DNA of 36,127 bases, from NCBI GenBank assembly GCA_027294635.1, contig JAPULR010000137.1, positions 1 through 36,127 of the forward strand, given 5' to 3'. The translations under genes were made by a program, and so were the position numbers. This DNA is from Chloroflexota bacterium. Its GTDB lineage: Bacteria > Chloroflexota > Dehalococcoidia > Lucifugimonadales > GCA-2712585. The notes beneath the pieces were generated by a model. It was not told the DNA's origin. It made no database searches and was given only the letters and a program-made list of their open reading frames with translations. The first letter of the stretch is position 1, and each line of letters opens with the position of its first letter. This document shows positions 18,322 through 26,380 of this stretch, piece after piece.

Positions 18322-18344
18322 GACCCCTGGATCAATCAGGGGTC
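18322..18344. promoter_or_regulatory. Perfect inverted repeat in a divergent intergenic region (operator or hairpin)
   Basis: GACCCCTG-gatcaat-CAGGGGTC, 8-bp arms; no following T tract. Confidence 0.5.
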
Positions 18345-18381
18345 TTCCGCCCCATTGTGGAGCATATTAGGTTACGTTTAT

Positions 18382-19263
18382 ATGAGCCATCACGATTTCG
18401 ATTATCCCGACTCCTACGTCATCATCAACGGCCACCGAATGCACTATTTTCACTCGGGCACCGAGGAGGAACGCGCCGTTGTGATGCTCCACGGTAACTA
18501 TTCGTCCAGCTACGGATACCGGCATTTCTTCCCCTACCTGGTTGGGGCGGGGTGGCGCTGCTTAGCGTTAGACAGTATTGGCTTTGGCGGGTCAGACAAA
18601 CCGGACGACGTCGACACCCATACATTCGATTTCCATAGCGACAATTTGGAGATATTTATCAGAGAGATAGGTTTGAGGGATGTTGTGCTGGTGGGTCATG
18701 AGTGGGGAGGTCTTGTTGCCCTTGATTACACCATCAATCGCATGGATAACACCAGGGCTTTGGTGTTGATGAACTCCGGTGCCTTCCTTACCAACCGGCC
18801 TTCCAGGATTCGTGGGTTGCTGCATCGGTCAGTGTTGGGAGACGTGCTGGTGCGCCGCTTAAATTTGCCATTGAGGGACGGGTCTCTAAAGGGCAAAGTC
18901 TACTACAAGAATAACTTGGACCGGCAGGTAAAGGCCCACTACCGCAGCCCCTTTCCAAGCTATGCGTCCCGGGCGGGGATACTGGGCTTTCTACGCATGG
19001 CTCCCCAGGGCGACAACGAGTATATCTCTAAGCGTATAAAGACCATCCAAAACAATCTGCCCCAGCTACGGGTACCCACCCTGCTCGTTGGCTCCAAAGG
19101 GGACCCGGTTTTTGGCGAGGCCGAGGCCAAGGTTCTGCGGGCTCTTATTCCAAACGCGGAGCTTCGGGTACTGGATGACGGGGGTCACCTGCTTCAGGAG
19201 GACCGCCCCGACCTCCTTTCCAGCTGGATAGTTGATTTCCTGGGGCGCTTGGCTCCGGTCTAA
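18382..19263 (+). CDS. Alpha/beta-fold hydrolase, haloalkane dehalogenase/epoxide hydrolase-like
   Basis: VVMLHGNYSSSYGYRHF oxyanion region, VLVGHEWGG nucleophile elbow, GDPVFG acid, GGHLLQEDRPD His. Confidence 0.88.
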   Translation: MSHHDFDYPDSYVIINGHRMHYFHSGTEEERAVVMLHGNYSSSYGYRHFFPYLVGAGWRCLALDSIGFGGSDKPDDVDTHTFDFHSDNLEIFIREIGLRDVVLVGHEWGGLVALDYTINRMDNTRALVLMNSGAFLTNRPSRIRGLLHRSVLGDVLVRRLNLPLRDGSLKGKVYYKNNLDRQVKAHYRSPFPSYASRAGILGFLRMAPQGDNEYISKRIKTIQNNLPQLRVPTLLVGSKGDPVFGEAEAKVLRALIPNAELRVLDDGGHLLQEDRPDLLSSWIVDFLGRLAPV

Positions 19264-19378
19264 CGGGCGCCGTTAGGCGTCTGGCTTTGTCAGCATGTTA
19301 TCATTGTAGACAGTGATTATCGTAGTCCGCCTAATTTTTGCGCAGACCTCTGCCACACTTTCTTCATGAGTTGCCCAC

Positions 19379-19981
19379 TTGATTAGTCTCCTGAAAGAGT
19401 TCACTGAAGCCCTCATCATGGCGTTGATTGTCTTTCTTCTCCTTCAGGTCAGCGTTCAGAACTTCAGAGTTGAGGGTTCCAGCATGTCCCCCACCATTAA
19501 ACCGGGGGAATACGTCACCGTGAACAAGTTGGGATACATTAAGGTGGACATGGCCCGTTTCTCCCGGCTCATACCATTCTGGGATGCCTCGGACAAGGGG
19601 GAGGTGCTCCCCTTTCAACCAGGCGGCCCCGACCGGGGCGATGTTGTAGTGTTCCGCTTTCCTCAAGACCCTAGCAGGAACTTTGTGAAGCGAATCATTG
19701 GGCTTCCCGGGGAGCAGATCTCCATAATACATGGCGCTACCTACATAGACGGCCAGCTCCTGGATGAGACTTACCTCAAGGTTAAGCCTCGTGACGAAAA
19801 CCTAGAATTTGAGCCCCTGGGCGAGGACGAATACTTTGTTATGGGGGACAACCGGCCCTTCAGCAACGACTCACGCCATTGGGGGGAGAATTTTGCCGTA
19901 CCCCTGGATAACATTATCGGTGGCAAGTGGCTCAACTATGAGCTTCCCTTTGACCTGGGCTTCGCCAACAAGGCCGACTAG
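19379..19981 (+). CDS. lepB: Signal peptidase I
   Basis: N-terminal TM, EGSSMSPTIKPGE (Ser), NFVKRIIGLPGE (Lys), EYFVMGDNRPFSNDSRHWG; TTG start. Confidence 0.92.
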   Translation: MISLLKEFTEALIMALIVFLLLQVSVQNFRVEGSSMSPTIKPGEYVTVNKLGYIKVDMARFSRLIPFWDASDKGEVLPFQPGGPDRGDVVVFRFPQDPSRNFVKRIIGLPGEQISIIHGATYIDGQLLDETYLKVKPRDENLEFEPLGEDEYFVMGDNRPFSNDSRHWGENFAVPLDNIIGGKWLNYELPFDLGFANKAD

Positions 19982-20032
19982 TAGAATCACCCTTTGATTG
20001 CTGGCGTTGAAGGCGGCGTGGGGTTGAGGCGC

Positions 20033-20061
20033 TTGAGCTATCGGGCCATAATTGCTACAAT
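20033..20061 (+). promoter_or_regulatory. Putative sigma70 promoter for ino1
   Basis: TTGAGC N17 TACAAT. Confidence 0.5.
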
Positions 20062-20120
20062 GCGGGCCCGTCGCTCCCTTTAGGGGATGCTAGTACACCC
20101 GCGTCAAGGAGTAACTGAGT

Positions 20121-21191
20121 GTGGGGAAGATAAACGTTGCCATTATTGGAGTAGGGAACTGCGCGTCGTCCCTGGTCCAGGGAATCCACAAATACCGTGA
20201 GGTTCCCGAAAATGGGACTGTTCCCGGCCTCATGCACCCACGGATAGGCGGCTACGAGATCGGCGACATAAACTTCGTAGCTGCCTTCGATATTGATGCC
20301 AGCAAGGTAGGCAAAGACCTTTCCGAAGCCATCTTCACAGTGCCCAACAACACCATCAGATTTGCCGAGGTGCCAAAAACCGGGGTGGAGGTGGAGAGGG
20401 GCATGACCCACGACAGCGTGGGCAAGTACGTGGCGGACATCGTGAAAAAGGCCTCCGGCCCTACCGTAGACGTGGCCCAAATCCTCAAGGACCGGGAGTG
20501 CGACGTGGTGGTAAGCTACCTCCCCGTTGGAAGTGAGGATGCCACCAAGTGGTACGTGGAGCAGATTCTGAACGCGGGCTGTGGCTTTGTGAACTGCATT
20601 CCCGTATTCATCGCCCGAGAGGAATACTGGCAAAAACGCTTCAAGTCCCGGGGCCTTCCCGTAATCGGCGATGACATCAAGTCCCAGTTGGGGGCGACCA
20701 TCACCCATCGAGTCCTGACGCGTCTGTTTCAGGATCGCGGCGTTACGATAGATAGGACCTACCAGTTGAACTTTGGGGGTAACACCGACTTCCTAAATAT
20801 GCTGGAGCGGGAGCGACTTACCTCCAAGAAGATATCCAAGACCAACGCCGTTACCTCCCAGTTGGACTACGATATTGGAGCCGACAATATCCACATCGGC
20901 CCCAGTGACCACGTTCCGTGGCTGGACGATAGGAAGTGGTGCTATATACGAATGGAAGGCCATACCTTTGGCGGAGCGCCCATAAATCTTGAATTAAAGC
21001 TTGAGGTGTGGGACAGCCCCAACTCCGCCGGCGTGGTGGTGGACGCCATCCGTTGCTGCAAGCTGGCTATGGATAGGGGGGAGAGTGGATCCGTGGAGGG
21101 TCCCAGCGCCTACTTTATGAAATCGCCGCCGGTCCAGCACAGTGACGATGTGGCCCGGCAAATGGTGGAAGACTTCATTTCGGACGACTAG
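20121..21191 (+). CDS. ino1: Inositol-3-phosphate synthase (myo-inositol-1-phosphate synthase)
   Basis: [75 protein letters not shown] start. Confidence 0.95.
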   Translation: MGKINVAIIGVGNCASSLVQGIHKYREVPENGTVPGLMHPRIGGYEIGDINFVAAFDIDASKVGKDLSEAIFTVPNNTIRFAEVPKTGVEVERGMTHDSVGKYVADIVKKASGPTVDVAQILKDRECDVVVSYLPVGSEDATKWYVEQILNAGCGFVNCIPVFIAREEYWQKRFKSRGLPVIGDDIKSQLGATITHRVLTRLFQDRGVTIDRTYQLNFGGNTDFLNMLERERLTSKKISKTNAVTSQLDYDIGADNIHIGPSDHVPWLDDRKWCYIRMEGHTFGGAPINLELKLEVWDSPNSAGVVVDAIRCCKLAMDRGESGSVEGPSAYFMKSPPVQHSDDVARQMVEDFISDD

Positions 21192-21232
21192 ACCTGAGGA
21201 TTTCAAGCTCAGTAGCTGTGTGAGGCCACCGG

Positions 21233-22375
21233 ATGAAGATTGCTCTGGTGTCACCTTACGACTTCACCTGGCCCGGTGGGGTAACTGCCCATATCTCTCA
21301 GCTTGGCCATCAGCTAACGGCTATGGGGCACGAAGTAAAGGTCTTGGCCCCCTTCTCGCCTTCCAGGGCCAATGGCCATGACCAGAATTTCGTTCCCCTG
21401 GGCCGCACGATCCCCATACCTAGCGGCGGATCCATAGCTCGCATCTCCCTGTCCGCCTGGCTCTATCGCAAGGTGCGCGGTATTCTCCAGCGGGAAAACT
21501 TTGACGTGATTCACCTCCACGAACCTCTGGCTCCCTACCTGCCGTTGGCCGTACTCCAGTGCTCCAGTGCGGTGAATATCGGCACCTTCCACGCCTTCCA
21601 CGGCAGCACCCGAATGTATCGCTGGAGCACCCCCGTGCTAAAGCACTGGTTCAAGCGACTGGACGGCCGCATTGCCGTCTCCCCCGCGGCCCTGAGTCAC
21701 GTAGAGCCATTTTTCCCGGGAGAGTACCAAATCATCCCTAACGGCATTGACCTGGGGTTCTTTGGTGCTGAGGTTAACCCCATACCGGAGCTGATGGACG
21801 GCAAAGTTAACATCCTATTTGTGGGGCGGTTGGAGAAGCGTAAGGGGCTGCGGTACCTTCTGGACGCCTACGGTCGCCTAAAATGGGAGTACCCGGACAG
21901 TCGGTTGATTGTGGTGGGCCCGGGCAACCCCGACAAGTACTGCTACCGGATCCTGGCGGAGCGGAATTTACAGGATGTGGTCTTTACGGGCAGCGTGGAC
22001 CATAGCCTGCTTCCCAGATACTACCGTACTGCCGACATCTTCTGCTCCCCCGCTATAGGCAAGGAGAGCTTTGGCATCGTGCTGTTGGAGGCTATGGCCG
22101 CCGCCAAGCCCATCGTTGCCTCTCGTATCGAAGGGTACTCTTATATCGCCAGCCACGGCCATCAGAGTCTGCTGGTCCCTCCCAGGGACGGGGAGGCCCT
22201 GGCTGATGCCCTGGCCATGCTGATCCAAAATCCGGACCTGCGTGCAAAGATGGGCGCCCAAGGCAGAGCTACGGTGCATTGCTACAGGTGGGAGGCCGTT
22301 GCTCAGCAGGTGGTGGACTTTTACCAAGCCACCATAGAGAGATCCAATGGCTCAAAGAGCCCGAGAACGGGCTAG
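21233..22375 (+). CDS. Glycosyltransferase family 4, PimA-like
   Basis: MKIALVSPYDFTWPGGVTAHISQLGHQL, NILFVGRLEKRKGLRYLLDAY, ESFGIVLLEAMAAAKPIVAS. Confidence 0.88.
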   Translation: MKIALVSPYDFTWPGGVTAHISQLGHQLTAMGHEVKVLAPFSPSRANGHDQNFVPLGRTIPIPSGGSIARISLSAWLYRKVRGILQRENFDVIHLHEPLAPYLPLAVLQCSSAVNIGTFHAFHGSTRMYRWSTPVLKHWFKRLDGRIAVSPAALSHVEPFFPGEYQIIPNGIDLGFFGAEVNPIPELMDGKVNILFVGRLEKRKGLRYLLDAYGRLKWEYPDSRLIVVGPGNPDKYCYRILAERNLQDVVFTGSVDHSLLPRYYRTADIFCSPAIGKESFGIVLLEAMAAAKPIVASRIEGYSYIASHGHQSLLVPPRDGEALADALAMLIQNPDLRAKMGAQGRATVHCYRWEAVAQQVVDFYQATIERSNGSKSPRTG

Positions 22376-22961
22376 GGCCCTTATACTTCGGTATGTAGAG
22401 GAGCCTGGCGCTCGGGCGCTCAATAGCCTGGGCCTAAGCCCCAACGCCGTCACCGTCATAGGGTTCCTCATAGTGGTGGTGAGTGCAGTCTTTGTCGGCC
22501 TGGGGCATCTCCAGATTGGGGGGATCATCTTTTTGGTGGGCGGGGCCGCTGACTTGTTTGATGGTGCTCTTGCCCGCCTGTCTCAGCGGGTTACCTCTTT
22601 CGGCGCGTTGCTGGATTCCCTGTTCGACCGTCTGGGCGAGGCGGCCCTTTACCTTGGCCTGGCAATCTACGGTCTGCGCATTGATCCGGACTCCCGGAAC
22701 CTAACGGTGTACATGACCATCCTTATTCTGGCTCTGGCCAGCTCCCAGGGGGTCAGCTACCTCAGGGCGCGGGGGGAGTCTCTGGGAATAGATACCCGGG
22801 GCGGCATCATGACCCGGCCCGAGAGAGTGATCATCCTGTCGGCGGGGCTTCTGTTGGGGGAGGCTACCGTGCCCCTTGCCATGGGGTTCATCGCCTTCTT
22901 CTCCATTTGGACCATGCTTACGAGGCTTATACATCTCTGGCGCCGTCTTGGGACTGGCTAA
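22347..22961 (+). CDS. CDP-alcohol phosphatidyltransferase (phosphatidylinositol-phosphate synthase-like)
   Basis: Complete motif D-x2-DG-x2-AR-x8-G-x3-D-x3-D: DLFDGALARLSQRVTSFGALLDSLFD; overlaps the GT gene by 29 nt. Confidence 0.92.
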   Translation: MAQRARERARALILRYVEEPGARALNSLGLSPNAVTVIGFLIVVVSAVFVGLGHLQIGGIIFLVGGAADLFDGALARLSQRVTSFGALLDSLFDRLGEAALYLGLAIYGLRIDPDSRNLTVYMTILILALASSQGVSYLRARGESLGIDTRGGIMTRPERVIILSAGLLLGEATVPLAMGFIAFFSIWTMLTRLIHLWRRLGTG

Positions 22962-23012
22962 GGTCTACCCCCTGATGTAAACTATCGGTACCTAAGACTA
23001 GGCGAGGATTTG

Positions 23013-23711
23013 ATGGCGCTGATCTCGGAGCAAGACAAGGCCGACCTAAAGCGAAGGTTTCGCAAGGAGCTGAAGAAGGACGTAACCATCAACTTCTTCA
23101 CCACCACCCCTTCACCTCTTACCCTTCCCGGAAGGGACTGTCCTACCTGCCCTCAGACCCAGGAGCTTCTGGAAGACCTGACCTCCCTTTCCCCCAAACT
23201 TCACCTGGAGAGGTATGATTTTTTCTCTCAAACCAAGGAGCGGGACGACTATGGGGTGGAGCGGATTCCCGCTATCGTTATGGAGGCGGATGGCAGTTCT
23301 AGGCTGAAGTACTACGGTATCCCGGCGGGCTACGAATTCGCCACCCTCCTTGAGGGCATTATCACCCTGTCACGGAGTGTCAGCCCTTTGGCGCTGGAGA
23401 CCCGTAAGAAGCTTCGTAAGGTGAACCAGCCGGTCCATATCCAGGTTTTCGTGACCCCTTCTTGACAGTACTGTCCCGTGCTGGCCAGGTTGGCCCACGC
23501 AATGGCCCTGGAAAACAAGCTAATAAGCGCCGACGTGGTGGAGGTGCAGGAATTTCCCAATTTGGCCCGTCTTTACAACGTGTCTGGGGTGCCAAAAACG
23601 GTCATAAACGACGTGGTCCAGTTTGTGGGCTCCTTGCCGGAGGATCAGTTCCTGGAGAAGCTTATGCAAGTGGGCTATAGAGAACCGGAACCCGCCGAGG
23701 ACGGGGCTTAG
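23013..23711 (+). CDS. Candidate selenoprotein: two-domain thioredoxin-fold protein disulfide oxidoreductase with Sec at codon 151 (UGA 23463-23465)
   Basis: Domain 1 has CPTC (GRDCPTCPQTQELL). ORF 23010-23465 ends ...VNQPVHIQVFVTPS-TGA and continues in the same frame QYCPVLARLAHAMALENKLISADVVEVQEFPNLARLYNVSGVPKTVIND... to 23711. TGA sits at the first position of the second CxxC. Confidence 0.8.
23478..23500 (+). promoter_or_regulatory. Putative bacterial SECIS hairpin
   Basis: GUG-cu-GGCC-AGGUU-GGCC-ca-CGC: lower 3 bp (one G-U), 2x2 internal loop, upper 4 GC bp, AGGUU apical loop starting 21 nt after the UGA. Confidence 0.6.
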
Positions 23712-23718
23712 GTACGCC

Positions 23719-24192
23719 TTGGCCAGGGAACTGAAGGGAGAAGCTAACGGCCAGGGACTTAAAATCGCTGTTGTGGTGTCCAGGTTCAACGAGGCGGTTA
23801 CCCGCAAGCTTCTCGACGGCGCCCTAGAGGGTTTACGGTCCTGCAAAACCGATGAGGGTGACATCACCATTGCATGGGTCCCAGGCTCCCTGGAGCTTGG
23901 CCTGACAGCCAAGACCCTTGCGGAATCCCGGAAGTACGCCGCCATCGTCTGCCTGGGGGCGGTCATCAAAGGTGAAACAAGCCACTACGATATCGTTGCC
24001 ACCCAGGGAACGGCCGCCCTATCCAGGGCAGCCCTGGATACCGGAGTGCCCATCGCCATGGGTGTGCTGACCACCGAGAGCGTGGAGCAGGCAATGGACA
24101 GAGCCGGGGGCAAGGTAGGCAATAAGGGCTACGATGCCGCCCTGGCAGCCTTAGAGATGGCTAATCTGATGCGACTCATCAAGGAGCTTTAA
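23719..24192 (+). CDS. ribH: 6,7-dimethyl-8-ribityllumazine synthase
   Basis: KIAVVVSRFNEAVTRKLLDGAL, WVPGSLELGLTAK, CLGAVIKGETSHYDIV, GNKGYDAALAALEMANL; TTG 23719 is the plausible start. Confidence 0.93.
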   Translation: MARELKGEANGQGLKIAVVVSRFNEAVTRKLLDGALEGLRSCKTDEGDITIAWVPGSLELGLTAKTLAESRKYAAIVCLGAVIKGETSHYDIVATQGTAALSRAALDTGVPIAMGVLTTESVEQAMDRAGGKVGNKGYDAALAALEMANLMRLIKEL

Positions 24193-24206
24193 GGGGACTC
24201 GTCACT

Positions 24207-24662
24207 ATGTCTCTGAGGGACAAGCTACAAACCGACCTGCACCAGGCCATGCGAAATAGGGACCGGACCAGGGTTTCTGTGCTGCGTATGCTCAGGAGCG
24301 GCATCGGCTATGAGGAGATAGAGAAGAAAGGGAACTTGGACGACTCTAGCATTGTTGATCTGATCTCTCGGCAGGTGCGCCAGTGCCGTGAGAGCATCGG
24401 TATGTACCGTCAGGGTAACCGGCAGGACCTGGTGGACAAGGAGGAGGCAGAGCTGGCTATACTCCGGGAGTATATGCCGACGCAGCTTAGTCAGGAAGAG
24501 CTAGCCGACCTGGCAAAAGGGGTAATTGAGGAGGTGGGGGCCACTGGCCCTACGGATAAGGGGAAGGTTATGGGACGTCTGATGCCTCAGTTGCGGGGCA
24601 AGGCCGAAGGCTCGATGGTCAACGAGGTGGTTACCAGGCTCCTGGCCGAGTTGGAGGGCTAG
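24207..24662 (+). CDS. GatB/YqeY domain-containing protein
   Basis: MSLRDKLQTDLHQAMRNRDRTRVSVLRMLRSGIGYEEIEKKG...AELAILREYMPTQLSQEEL...DKGKVMGRLMPQLRGKAEG. Confidence 0.92.
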   Translation: MSLRDKLQTDLHQAMRNRDRTRVSVLRMLRSGIGYEEIEKKGNLDDSSIVDLISRQVRQCRESIGMYRQGNRQDLVDKEEAELAILREYMPTQLSQEELADLAKGVIEEVGATGPTDKGKVMGRLMPQLRGKAEGSMVNEVVTRLLAELEG

Positions 24663-24676
24663 CTGCTGAAGATCTG

Positions 24677-24820
24677 TTCATGGTGAGCCTGGCCTTCGAC
24701 AAGCTCAGGCTGAGCGGGGAAATCATCCGCTTATGGTGAGCCTGTCCTGTGCCGTTATCGGCATCGAACTATGATGGGAAATTAAAACTGTTCACCCTTC
24801 GACAAGCTTAGGGTGAGCGG
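24677..24820. repeat. REP-like palindromic repeat cluster, one copy interrupted
   Basis: ttcatggtgagcctggccttcgacaagctcaggctgagcgg (24677-24717), ccgcttatggtgagcctgtc...cgaactatg (24728-24774, interrupted), gttcacccttcgacaagcttagggtgagcgg (24790-24820). Confidence 0.85.
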
Positions 24821-24869
24821 GGATAATTTCAAAAAGACGGCAGGCAGTCTTCTCTATTAGGGGAAAGAG

Positions 24870-25565
24870 ATGCGTTTTGGCATAGTTGTCTTTCCTGGCA
24901 CGTGGAGCGATGGCGATTGCTATCACTCGCTAAAAGACGTTCTGGGTCAGGAGGCAGAATACCTGTGGCACAAGGACCAGGACCTGTCGTCCTTGGACTG
25001 CATCGTTTTGCCCGGCGGCTTCTCCTACGGTGACTACCTGCGGGCTGGCGCCATTGCCCGCTTCTCTCCCGTCATGTCAGCCGTGGAGCGTTTCGCCGTC
25101 GCGGGAGGACTGGTAATCGGCATCTGCAACGGGTTCCAGGTGCTGTGTGAATCTGGCCTTTTGCCCGGCGTGCTGATGCGGAACGTCCACCTCCAGTTTC
25201 GCTGCCAGTGGGCCCACGTAAGGGTAGAGCGCTCCGGTATCCCATTCACATCTAGCTGCAAAGTTGGGCAGGTGTTGCGCATACCCATCTCCCATGGTGA
25301 GGGAAACTACTACGCTGACGACGCCACCATAGACGATTTAGAATCCAACGGACGCGTGGTGCTTCGCTACTGCACCCCACAGGGTGAAGCCACCTCTCAG
25401 TCTAACCCCAACGGGTCTTTGAGGAACATAGCGGGCATCGTAAACCGGGAGGGGAATGTCCTGGGCATGATGCCCCATCCCGAGCGTTGCTGTGAGGAGA
25501 TCATGGGCGGCACCGACGGACGCTACGTCTTCGGATCAATTATCGGAAGTTTGGTGAGCAGGTAG
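24870..25565 (+). CDS. purQ: Phosphoribosylformylglycinamidine synthase subunit I (glutaminase)
   Basis: [49 protein letters not shown]. Confidence 0.95.
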   Translation: MRFGIVVFPGTWSDGDCYHSLKDVLGQEAEYLWHKDQDLSSLDCIVLPGGFSYGDYLRAGAIARFSPVMSAVERFAVAGGLVIGICNGFQVLCESGLLPGVLMRNVHLQFRCQWAHVRVERSGIPFTSSCKVGQVLRIPISHGEGNYYADDATIDDLESNGRVVLRYCTPQGEATSQSNPNGSLRNIAGIVNREGNVLGMMPHPERCCEEIMGGTDGRYVFGSIIGSLVSR

Positions 25566-26380
25566 ATGGCCCTAGCCATACTCTTTGGCTTCCTAGCGGC
25601 CCTGGGATTTGGCTCCGGCGCCATTTTTGCCAGGTTGGGACTGCAACGGTTGTCCCCCAAGGTGGGCGTCTTTGTGTCCGTTTGCACCAGCTTTCTCTTT
25701 ACCTCAGTGCTGGTCCTGTTGTTTCACACGGCTGATGTGCTGTCCCTGACTCCAATAGCCTTCCTCTGGTTCTTCTTTTTTGCCCTGATAACCTTTCCCC
25801 TGGCCAGGCTGTTCAACTACTCCGCCATAAATCTGGCTGGCGCATCCCGGTCCACGCCAATGCTGGCGGTAAGTCCCGTCTTTGCCACCGTAATAGCCAT
25901 GATAACCCTTGGAGAGAGACCCAATCTTCTCATCGGTCTGGGCATCCTGGTTACGGCCTGGCGCTCATGGCCGCGGCGTTATATGGCGCCAGCAGCGTTA
26001 TCGCCAAAAAGGCCATGGAGGATAACGACATCCCACCCGTGGTTTTTACCGCCTTCTCCCTGCTGTTCGGTGCCGTGATGGTCTTTCTCCTGGCCCATCG
26101 TGACATTAGGCCCAATGTCCATGTTCCACGTCGGTATTTTGGCTTCATGATGGCTGCGGGCGTCGTTTCCGGTTCAGCGATAACATTTCTTACACTGGCC
26201 GTTAACCGAGCTCCTGTGGCCGTAGTTACCCCCCTTGCATCGCTGAATCCTTTGGTCACCCTTACCCTGGCTCACCTGTTCCTTCAGCGGCTGGAGCGCG
26301 TTACCGCCAGGGTGGTGGGAGGTACTGCTATGGCGGTCGTTGGGGTGGTGTTGGTTGTGGTAGGGAGCACTCAGCTATGA
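25566..26380 (+). pseudogene. EamA/DMT-family transporter, disrupted by a frameshift/deletion near 25950-25966
   Basis: First half in frame of 25566 (LGFGSGAIFARLGLQRLSP...MITLGERPNLLIGLGILVTA); second half in another frame from about 25955 (GLALMAAALYGASSVIAKKAMEDNDIPPVVFTAFS...). Confidence 0.7.

Noticed and set aside
19260-19276. Terminator at the hydrolase stop codon (CTAACGG-gcg-CCGTTAG)
   Set aside because: Perfect 7-bp inverted repeat with 3-nt loop but no T tract; not enough to call a terminator.
23478-23711. Second half of the thioredoxin-fold gene as an independent GTG-started ORF
   Set aside because: No convincing SD, and it would lack the CxxC active site. In-frame continuity with the upstream ORF through UGA is the better explanation.
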